A stretch of 64,000 bases of DNA from Ramlibacter rhizophilus (GTDB lineage Bacteria > Pseudomonadota > Gammaproteobacteria > Burkholderiales > Burkholderiaceae_C). The translations under genes were made by a program, and so were the position numbers. Location: NCBI RefSeq assembly GCF_004681965.1, contig NZ_SMLL01000002.1, positions 1-64,000 of the forward strand, read 5' to 3'. The notes beneath the pieces were generated by a model. That model was given only the letters and a program-made list of their open reading frames with translations, was not told where the DNA came from and did no database searches. Below, in pieces: positions 57,610 through 64,000 of this stretch (position 1 is the first letter of the stretch; every line of letters begins with the position of its first letter).

Positions 57610-59445
57610 TCAGCGCCGCGCCGGCGGAACGTCCGTGCAGGTGCCGTGCGCCACTTCCGCCGCCATGCCGATGCTCTCGCCCAGCGTGGGGTGGGGGTGG
57701 ATGGTCTTGCCGATGTCCACCTCGTCGGCGCCCATCTCGATGGCCAGTGCCACCTCGCCGATCATGTCGCCGGCGTGCGTGCCGACGATGCCGCCGCCCA
57801 CGATGCGGTGCGACTGGGCGTCGAACAGCAGCTTGGTGAAGCCTTCGTCGCGGCCGTTGGCGATGGCGCGGCCCGACGCCGTCCAGGGGAAGTGGCCCTT
57901 CTTGATGGCGATGCCCTGCGCCTTGGCCTGTTCCTCGGTCAGGCCCACCCAGGCGATCTCCGGGTCGGTATAGGCCACGCTGGGGATCACCCGCGCGTCG
58001 AACACGGCCTTCTCGCCGGCGGCCACTTCGGCCGCCACATGCGCCTCGTGGACCGCCTTGTGGGCGAGCATGGGCTGGCCGACGATGTCGCCGATGGCGA
58101 AGATGTGCGGCACGTTGGTGCGCATCTGCACGTCCACCGGAATGAAGCCGCGCTCGTTCACCGCGACGCCGGCCTTGTCGGCCCCGATCTTCTTGCCGTT
58201 GGGCGTGCGGCCCACGGCCTGCAGCACCAGGTCATAGACCTGCGGCTCCTTGGGCGCCTGCTCTCCCTCGAAGCGCACCAGGATGCCGTCCTGCGTGGCC
58301 TCGGCGCCCACGGTCTTGGTCTTGAGCATGATGTTGTCGAAACGCGGCGCGTTCATCTTCTGCCAGACCTTCACCAGGTCGCGGTCGGCGCCCTGCATGA
58401 GCCCGTCCAGCATCTCGACCACGTCCAGGCGTGCGCCGAGGGTGGAGTACACCGTGCCCATCTCCAGCCCGATGATGCCGCCGCCCAGGATGAGCATGCG
58501 CTTCGGGACGGCCGAGAGGCCCAGCGCGCCGGTGGAGTCCACCACGCGCGGGTCCTGCGGCATGAAGGGCAGGCGCACGGCCTGCGACCCCGCGGCGATG
58601 ATGGCCTGCTTGAAGCGGATGGTCTGCGACTTGCCCGTGCGCTCCTGGCCCTCGCCACCGGTTTCCTCCACCTGCACGTGGTGCGGGTCGATGAAGCTGC
58701 CGTAGCCGCGCAGGACCGTGACCTTGCGCATCTTGGCCATGGCCGCCAGCCCGCCGGTGAGCTTGCCCACCACCTTGCCCTTGTGCGCACGCAGCTTGTC
58801 CAGATCGACCGTGGGCTTGCCGAAGCTCACCCCCAGCGACTCGAAGTGGCTCACCTCGTCCATCACCGCGGCCACGTGCAGCAGCGCCTTGGACGGAATG
58901 CAGCCCACGTTCAGGCACACGCCGCCCAGCGTGGCGTAGCGTTCCACCAGCACCACCTTCATGCCGAGGTCGGCTGCGCGGAAGGCCGCCGAGTAGCCGC
59001 CCGGGCCGGCGCCCAGCACGAGCATGTCGCACTCCAGGTCGGCGCCGCCGGCGTAGGAGGACGCGACCGGCGCGGGTAGCGGGCCCCCTCCCCCGCTGGG
59101 GGACGGCTGGGGTGGGGGCACGGGCGCCGCGGACGAGGTGGCTGCTGCTGGCGCGGCGGCCCCCACCCTGCCCTCCCCCAGGGGGGGAGGGGAAGAGGCC
59201 TGCGCGTCTTGCGAATCCAGCACCAGCAGCACGCTACCCTCGGAGACCTTGTCCCCCAGCTTCACGCGCAGCTCCTTCACCACGCCCGCGTGGCTGGAAG
59301 GAATCTCCATGGACGCCTTGTCGCTCTCCACGGTCACCAGCGACTGCTCGGCGCGGATGGTGTCGCCGGGCTGGACCAGCACCTCGATCACGGCGACCTC
59401 GTCGAAATCGCCGATGTCCGGCACCTTCACATCGATCAGGCTCAT
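57610..59445 (-). CDS. lpdA: Dihydrolipoyl dehydrogenase with N-terminal lipoyl domain (E3 of pyruvate dehydrogenase)
   Basis: 611-aa E3 with an extra lipoyl domain at about 1-80 (lipoyl Lys in VTVESDKASMEIPS), a Pro/Gly/Ala linker at about 85-130 and the flavoenzyme: FAD motif LGAGPGGYSAAFRAADLG, redox disulfide [19 protein letters not shown] motif LGGGIIGLEMGTVYSTLG and IHPHPTLGESIGMAAE. Lipoyl-fused E3 is normal in beta-proteobacterial PDH operons. The linker carries a GC-rich inverted-repeat cassette also present in aceF. The start overlaps the BPH stop by 4 bp. Confidence 0.96.
   Translation of the reverse strand: MSLIDVKVPDIGDFDEVAVIEVLVQPGDTIRAEQSLVTVESDKASMEIPSSHAGVVKELRVKLGDKVSEGSVLLVLDSQDAQASSPPPLGEGRVGAAAPAAATSSAAPVPPPQPSPSGGGGPLPAPVASSYAGGADLECDMLVLGAGPGGYSAAFRAADLGMKVVLVERYATLGGVCLNVGCIPSKALLHVAAVMDEVSHFESLGVSFGKPTVDLDKLRAHKGKVVGKLTGGLAAMAKMRKVTVLRGYGSFIDPHHVQVEETGGEGQERTGKSQTIRFKQAIIAAGSQAVRLPFMPQDPRVVDSTGALGLSAVPKRMLILGGGIIGLEMGTVYSTLGARLDVVEMLDGLMQGADRDLVKVWQKMNAPRFDNIMLKTKTVGAEATQDGILVRFEGEQAPKEPQVYDLVLQAVGRTPNGKKIGADKAGVAVNERGFIPVDVQMRTNVPHIFAIGDIVGQPMLAHKAVHEAHVAAEVAAGEKAVFDARVIPSVAYTDPEIAWVGLTEEQAKAQGIAIKKGHFPWTASGRAIANGRDEGFTKLLFDAQSHRIVGGGIVGTHAGDMIGEVALAIEMGADEVDIGKTIHPHPTLGESIGMAAEVAHGTCTDVPPARR
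59084..59198. repeat. GC-rich inverted-repeat cassette in the lpdA linker (copy 1)
   Basis: Two imperfect inverted elements (59084-59118 and 59158-59198) flank a short spacer. The second, GGCCCCCACCCTGCCCTCCC followed by CCAGGGGGGGAGGGGAAGAG, nearly matches the element at 61451-61490 in aceF. It is translated in frame as SSPPPLGEGRVGAA ... PQPSPSGGGG. Confidence 0.6.
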
Positions 59446-60035
59446 TTGTTGTTGTCCTTGGTCTTGACGGTGAAGACGTCCCAGGGTCCGGCCGAGTTGC
59501 GGTCGAACTCGCAGCCCGCGGAGATGCCAGCCTCGGCCACCTCGCGCGCGGTCTTGGCCTTGCCGTAGATGGCATGCATGGCGCCCAGCGCGAAGCTGCG
59601 GCCCGAGCCGATGCCCCAGAACTCCTTGAACTCGAACACCTCGCGGTAGCTGTAGAGGCCGTAGATGCCGCTGGCGTTGGCGATCACGACGCTGAACTGG
59701 CTGGACTCGTAGGGGTCCGAATCCTCTTCCTTCGTCTGCAGGAAGAAGTTGTCCTTCAGGTAGGGATGCAGCTTGGTGAAGGTGTCGAAGACCTCGTCCT
59801 TGCTGCCCAGCTGCAGGATCTCGCGCGGCATGGTGCCCAGCGCCTTGCGCAGCACAGGGAAGTGCGCCACGGTGCCGGCCATGCCGATGTAGTTGGGTCC
59901 AGCGTCGGTGTCGATCCGGAAGATCTTCGTGTTCTCTTCGTAGCGTTGCGCCAGGCGCGTGTCACCGAAGGTCACCAGGGTATCCGCCGCGATGGCGATC
60001 TGCCCCGCCTTGCGCACCACAACCACAGTCGTCAT
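59442..60035 (-). CDS. Beta-proteobacterial proteasome homologue (BPH), Ntn hydrolase
   Basis: 197-aa protein with the proteasome/HslV fold start: after removal of Met the chain begins TTVVVVRKAGQIAIAAD, giving Thr1 and Asp17 as in HslV, with a Lys (K36, in NTKIFRI) matching the catalytic Lys33 after a 3-residue insertion. GMAGTVAHFPVLRKAL and GIGSGRSFALGAMHAIYG follow the proteasome pattern. This matches BPH, a proteasome homologue described from beta-proteobacteria that forms rings and has no known dedicated ATPase. HslV itself is expected elsewhere. The gene sits 20 bp behind aceF and overlaps lpdA by 4 bp, inside the pyruvate dehydrogenase operon. Substrates are unknown. Confidence 0.88.
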   Translation of the reverse strand: MTTVVVVRKAGQIAIAADTLVTFGDTRLAQRYEENTKIFRIDTDAGPNYIGMAGTVAHFPVLRKALGTMPREILQLGSKDEVFDTFTKLHPYLKDNFFLQTKEEDSDPYESSQFSVVIANASGIYGLYSYREVFEFKEFWGIGSGRSFALGAMHAIYGKAKTAREVAEAGISAGCEFDRNSAGPWDVFTVKTKDNNK

Positions 60036-60055
60036 GTAGAAGCCGCTTTTCTTCT

Positions 60056-61738
60056 TTAGAGGAGCACCCGCCGGAAGTCGGCCAGGATCTGCCCCAGGTA
60101 GGCGTTGAAACGAGCCGCCGCAGCGCCATCGATCACGCGATGGTCCCACGACAGCGACAAGGGCAGCATCAGCCGCGGCTGGAACTGCTTGCCGTCCCAG
60201 ACCGGTTCGGTCTGGCTCCTGCAGACGCCAAGAATAGCGACTTCGGGCGCGTTGATGATCGGCGTGAAGTAGCGCCCGCCGATACCGCCGAGCGAGGAGA
60301 TGGTGAAGCTCGCGCCCTGCATCTCGGCGGGGCTCAGCTTGCCGTCGCGTGCCTTCTTGGCCAGCTCGCCCATCTCCTGGCTGATCTGCAGCACACCCTT
60401 CTTGTCCGCATCCCGGATCACCGGCACCACCAGGCCGTTGGGCGTGTCCGCCGCGAAGCCGATGTGGAAGTACTGCTTGAAGACGATCTGGTCGCCGTCG
60501 AGCGAACTGTTGAATTCCGGGAATTTCTTCAGCGCCGCGACGCAGGCCTTGATCAGGAAGGCGAGCATGGTGACCTTCACGCCGCTCTTCTCGTTCTCCT
60601 TGTTCAGCAGCACGCGGAAGGCTTCGAGCTCGGTGATGTCCGCGTCGTCATGGTTGGTGACGTGCGGGATCATGACCCAGTTGCGATGCAGGTTGGCGCC
60701 GCTGATCTTGCGGATCCGCCCGACCTCCTTGCGTTCGATGGGGCCGAACTTGGTGAAATCCACCTTGGGCCAGGGCAGCAGGCCCAGCGCCTCGCCACCG
60801 CCCGCCGGCGCCTTGCCGCCCGCCGCCTTGGTGCTGGCCTCGCCCTTCATCACGGCCTTGGTGAAGGCCTGGACGTCTTCCTGCGTGATGCGCCCCTTGG
60901 GTCCGGTGCCCTTGACCTCTTCGAGGGGCACGCCGAGCTCGCGCGCGAACTTGCGCACCGAGGGCGAGGCGTGCGGCAGTCCCGTGCGCACCTCCGGCTG
61001 GTGCGGCGGCAGCGAGGCGGTGGGGGAGATGCGCTCGGTCGCCGGCGACGGAGCCGACGCAGGCACCGGGGCAGCCGCGGGCGGCGCGGATGCGGCGGGC
61101 GCTGCGGATGCCGCGGATGCTGCAGGCGCCGCGGCGCCTGCAGCACCTTCGAGCACCGCGATCAGGTCGCCGATGTTGAGCTTGTCGCCCAGCTTGACCG
61201 TCAGCTCCTTGAGCGTGCCGGCGGCCGACGACGGGATCTCCATCGAGGCCTTGTCCGATTCGACCGTGATGAGCGACTGTTCCTGCTTGATGGCGTCACC
61301 CGGCTTGACCAGCACCTCGATGACGGCGACGTCCTTGAAATCGCCGATGTCGGGCACGCGCACTTCGACCGGGCCTCCACTCCCTCCCCCACTGGCGGAG
61401 GGTTGGGGTTGGGGCTCTGGTGCGGCGGACGAGGATGCGGCTGCCGGCGCGGCCCCCACCCTGCCCTCCCCCGGAGGGGGAGGGGAAGACGCGCTCGCTG
61501 CCTCGCCTTCCAGCACCAGCAGCACGCTGCCCTCGGCCACCTTGTCGCCGAGCTTGACCTTCAGCTCCTTGACCACGCCGCCCGCCGAGGACGGGATCTC
61601 CATCGAGGCCTTGTCCGATTCGACGGTGACCAGCGACTGCTCGGGCTTGACGGTGTCGCCCGGCTTGACCAGCACCTCGATGACCGACACTTCATCGAAG
61701 TCCCCGATGTCGGGAACCTTCACTTCGATCGACGCCAT
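60056..61738 (-). CDS. aceF: Dihydrolipoyllysine-residue acetyltransferase (E2p)
   Basis: 560-aa core of the pyruvate dehydrogenase complex. Two lipoyl domains (about 1-80 and 125-200, each with VESDKASMEIPSS), separated by a linker with the same GC-rich cassette as lpdA, then an Ala/Pro linker, the subunit-binding domain (ASPSVRKFARELGVPLEEVKGTGPKGRITQEDV at about 265-297) and the acetyltransferase domain ending in LSLSWDHRVIDGAAAARF with the active-site His. It follows aceE by 36 bp. Confidence 0.97.
   Translation of the reverse strand: MASIEVKVPDIGDFDEVSVIEVLVKPGDTVKPEQSLVTVESDKASMEIPSSAGGVVKELKVKLGDKVAEGSVLLVLEGEAASASSPPPPGEGRVGAAPAAASSSAAPEPQPQPSASGGGSGGPVEVRVPDIGDFKDVAVIEVLVKPGDAIKQEQSLITVESDKASMEIPSSAAGTLKELTVKLGDKLNIGDLIAVLEGAAGAAAPAASAASAAPAASAPPAAAPVPASAPSPATERISPTASLPPHQPEVRTGLPHASPSVRKFARELGVPLEEVKGTGPKGRITQEDVQAFTKAVMKGEASTKAAGGKAPAGGGEALGLLPWPKVDFTKFGPIERKEVGRIRKISGANLHRNWVMIPHVTNHDDADITELEAFRVLLNKENEKSGVKVTMLAFLIKACVAALKKFPEFNSSLDGDQIVFKQYFHIGFAADTPNGLVVPVIRDADKKGVLQISQEMGELAKKARDGKLSPAEMQGASFTISSLGGIGGRYFTPIINAPEVAILGVCRSQTEPVWDGKQFQPRLMLPLSLSWDHRVIDGAAAARFNAYLGQILADFRRVLL
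61374..61490. repeat. GC-rich inverted-repeat cassette in the aceF linker (copy 2)
   Basis: Two elements (61374-61414 and 61451-61490) flanking a spacer. The second, GGCCCCCACCCTGCCCTCCC then CCGGAGGGGGAGGGGAAGA, closely matches the lpdA copy at 59158-59198. Translated in frame as SSPPPPGEGRVGAA ... PQPSASGGGSGG between the first and second lipoyl domains. Confidence 0.6.
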
Positions 61739-61774
61739 GTTTCGTGTTCTCCTTCTTGTCGTTGACGCCGGCTC

Positions 61775-64000
61775 TCAGGCGTAGAGCGGGTTCACGCGGT
61801 CGGTCTTGATCCCGTACCTGGCGATGGCCTCGGCCACCTTGGCGGCAGGCACCGTGCCCTCGTCGCTCAGCGCCTTCAGCGAGGCGACCACGATGTAGTG
61901 GCGGTTCACCTCGAAGTGCTCGCGCAGCTTGGTGCGGAAGTCGCTGCGGCCGAAGCCGTCGGTCCCCAGCACGCGGAACGTGCGGCCCTGGGGAATGAAG
62001 TTGCGGATCTGCTCGGCGTAGGCCTTCATGTAGTCGGTGGACGCGACCACCGGCCCCTCGCGCTTTTCCAGCTGCGTGGTCACGAAAGCCTTGCGCGGCG
62101 CCTCGGTCGGGTGCAGCAGGTTCCAGCGGTCGCAGTCCATGCCGTCGCGGGCCAGCTCGTTGAAGCTGGGGCAGCTCCACACGTGGGCGGAAACGCCCCA
62201 GTCCTTCTCCAGCAGCTCCTGCGCCGCCAGCGACTCGCGCAGGATGGTGCCGGACCCGAGCAGGTTCACCTGCGCCTTGCCCTGGCCGGCGCCCGGCTTG
62301 AGGAGGTACATGCCCTTGACGATCTCGCCCTCGGTACCGGGCTGCAGGCCGGGCATGGGGTAGTTCTCGTTCAGGAGCGTGATGTAGTAGTACACGTTCT
62401 CCTGGTCTTCCACCATGCGCTTGAGGCCGTGCTGCATGATGACCGCCACTTCGTGCGCGAAGGTGGGGTCGTAGCTGATGCAGTTGGGGATGGTGCCGGC
62501 CATGATGTGGCTGTGCCCGTCCTCGTGCTGCAGGCCTTCGCCGTTGAGCGTGGTGCGCCCGGAGGTGCCGCCCAGCAGGAAGCCGCGCGCCTGCATGTCG
62601 CCGGCCGCCCAGCACAGGTCCCCCACCCGCTGCAGGCCGAACATCGAGTAGTAGATGTAGAACGGCACCATGATGCGGTTGTTGGTGGAGTAGGAGGTGG
62701 CCGCCGCGATCCAGCTGGCCATGCCACCGGCCTCGTTGATGCCCTCCTGCAGGATCTGCCCGGACTCGTCCTCCTTGTAGTAGGAGACCTGGTCGCGGTC
62801 CTGCGGCGTGTACTTCTGGCCCTCGTGGCTGTAGATGCCGATCTGGCGGAACAGGCCCTCCATGCCGAAGGTGCGCGCCTCGTCCACCAGGATGGGGACG
62901 GTGCGGGGGCCGATCTCCTTGTCACGCAGCAGCACGGTGAGGAAGCGCACGTAGGCCTGCGTGGTGCTGATCTCGCGGCCTTCGGCCGTGGGGTCGAGCA
63001 CCGCCTTGAAGGCCTCCAGCGGCGGCACCTTGAGCTGCTCGTCGGCGCGCGCGCGCCGCTTCGGCAGGTAGCCGCCCAGGGCCTGGCGCCGCGCGTGCAG
63101 GTACTGCATCTCGGGCGTGTTGTCCTCGGGCTTGTAGAAGGGAATCTCGGCGAGCTTGTCGTCCGGCACCGGGATGTTGAAGCGGTCGCGGAAGGTGCGG
63201 ATGTCCTCGTCGGACAGCTTCTTGGCCTGGTGCGCGATGTTGCGACCCTCGCCGGCCTTGCCCATGCCGAAGCCCTTGACGGTCTTGATCAGGAGCACCG
63301 TGGGCTGGCCCTTGTGGTTGACCGCGCGGTGGTAGGCCGCATACACCTTCTGGGGATCGTGGCCGCCGCGCTGCAGGCGCCAGATGTCCTCGTCGCTCAT
63401 GTTCGCGACCATCTCCAGCGCCTTGGGGTGCTTGCCGAAGAAGTGCTTGCGCACGTAGGCGCCGTCGTTGGCCTTCATGGCCTGGTAGTCACCGTCCAGC
63501 GTCTCCAGCATGATCTGGCGCAGGATGCCTTCCTTGTCGCGCGCGAGCAGCGGATCCCAGTAGCTGCCCCAGATCAGCTTGATGACGTTCCAGCCGGCGC
63601 CGCGGAACTCGCCTTCGAGTTCCTGGATGATCTTGCCGTTGCCGCGCACCGGACCGTCCAGGCGCTGGAGGTTGCAGTTGACAACGAAGATCAGGTTGTC
63701 CAGCTTCTCGCGCGCGGCCACGCCGATGGCGCCCAGGCTCTCCACCTCGTCCATCTCGCCGTCGCCGCAGAACACCCAGACCTTGCGCTTGGAGGTGTCC
63801 GCGATGCCGCGGGCATGCAGGTACTTGAGGAAGCGCGCCTGGTAGATCGCCATCAGCGGGCCCAGGCCCATGGACACCGTGGGGAACTGCCAGAAGTCGG
63901 GCATGAGCTTGGGGTGCGGGTAGCTCGACAGCCCCTTGCCGTCCACCTCCTGGCGGAAGTTCAGGAGCTGCTCCTCGGAGATGCGCCCTTCCATGAAGGC
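61775..64000 (-). CDS. aceE: Pyruvate dehydrogenase E1 component (partial, 5' end beyond window)
   Basis: C-terminal part of about 740 residues of homodimeric E1p, a thiamine-diphosphate decarboxylase. Seen: WVFCGDGEMDEVESLGAIG with the TPP-binding GDG...N pattern continuing to VVNCNLQRLDGPVRGN, KTVKGFGMGKAGEGRNIAHQ, DEARTFGMEGLFRQIGIYS, LQHEDGHSHIMAGTIPNCI, and the C-terminal VLGTDGFGRSDFRTKLREHFEVN. The full family length is about 890 aa, so roughly 150 residues lie beyond the right edge. It is the first visible gene of the aceE-aceF-BPH-lpdA operon. Confidence 0.96.
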   Translation of the reverse strand, partial: AFMEGRISEEQLLNFRQEVDGKGLSSYPHPKLMPDFWQFPTVSMGLGPLMAIYQARFLKYLHARGIADTSKRKVWVFCGDGEMDEVESLGAIGVAAREKLDNLIFVVNCNLQRLDGPVRGNGKIIQELEGEFRGAGWNVIKLIWGSYWDPLLARDKEGILRQIMLETLDGDYQAMKANDGAYVRKHFFGKHPKALEMVANMSDEDIWRLQRGGHDPQKVYAAYHRAVNHKGQPTVLLIKTVKGFGMGKAGEGRNIAHQAKKLSDEDIRTFRDRFNIPVPDDKLAEIPFYKPEDNTPEMQYLHARRQALGGYLPKRRARADEQLKVPPLEAFKAVLDPTAEGREISTTQAYVRFLTVLLRDKEIGPRTVPILVDEARTFGMEGLFRQIGIYSHEGQKYTPQDRDQVSYYKEDESGQILQEGINEAGGMASWIAAATSYSTNNRIMVPFYIYYSMFGLQRVGDLCWAAGDMQARGFLLGGTSGRTTLNGEGLQHEDGHSHIMAGTIPNCISYDPTFAHEVAVIMQHGLKRMVEDQENVYYYITLLNENYPMPGLQPGTEGEIVKGMYLLKPGAGQGKAQVNLLGSGTILRESLAAQELLEKDWGVSAHVWSCPSFNELARDGMDCDRWNLLHPTEAPRKAFVTTQLEKREGPVVASTDYMKAYAEQIRNFIPQGRTFRVLGTDGFGRSDFRTKLREHFEVNRHYIVVASLKALSDEGTVPAAKVAEAIARYGIKTDRVNPLYA

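Overview
The window is uniformly GC-rich, densely coded chromosomal DNA of a beta-proteobacterium, most likely a Burkholderiales member of the Comamonadaceae (Ramlibacter/Variovorax-like). This rests on gene families and order (rodZ-ispG-hisS-yfgM-bamB-der-hfq-hflXKC-hisZ-purA, HisZ, a beta-proteobacterial proteasome homologue) and on intergenic repeats of a type I associate with this family. It is core genome: I see no insertion sequence, phage, integrase, CRISPR array, rRNA or tRNA gene. No gap between genes exceeds about 300 bp.

Region by region: 1-827 is the 5' part of a multi-HAMP sensor kinase; 1094-4662 runs leftward (amino-acid binding protein, a small unknown protein, holC, pepA); 4699-9429 runs rightward (lptF, lptG, cbiX-like, cysB, an aminotransferase); 9436-12413 runs leftward (a Tat-exported Rieske-like protein and an unusual FtsH-like membrane protease); 12683-13839 is a split chromate-type transporter; 13848-14582 is rlmB; 14633-16695 is a two-gene signalling unit in which a sensor/HAMP membrane protein and a nucleotidyl cyclase are separate, translationally coupled genes; 16708-19076 holds a LolD-like ATPase, tesA and mnmH; 19100-21199 holds two unknown genes and metC.

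From 37384 leftward to 21232 almost every gene abuts or overlaps the next (rlmN, pilW, rodZ, ispG, hisS, yfgM, bamB, der, hfq, hflX, hflK, hflC, DUF2065, hisZ, purA, a phosphoribosyltransferase), which looks like a very long housekeeping operon. ndk, rluB-scpB and rluD lie upstream on the same strand. bamD and a PP2C phosphatase point right and flank a DinG-type helicase.

The right-hand third is central carbon metabolism. The 2-oxoglutarate dehydrogenase operon (sucA-sucB-lpd) is followed by zapE and a small exported protein. prpE, an isochorismatase-family hydrolase, a receiver-kinase/NarL-type pair and an NlpC/P60 lipoprotein come next. The pyruvate dehydrogenase operon (aceE-aceF-[BPH]-lpdA) runs off the right edge. 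Most notable: a proteasome-like Ntn hydrolase (BPH) is embedded and translationally coupled inside the pyruvate dehydrogenase operon, and the linkers behind the lipoyl domains of aceF and lpdA share a GC-rich inverted-repeat cassette.
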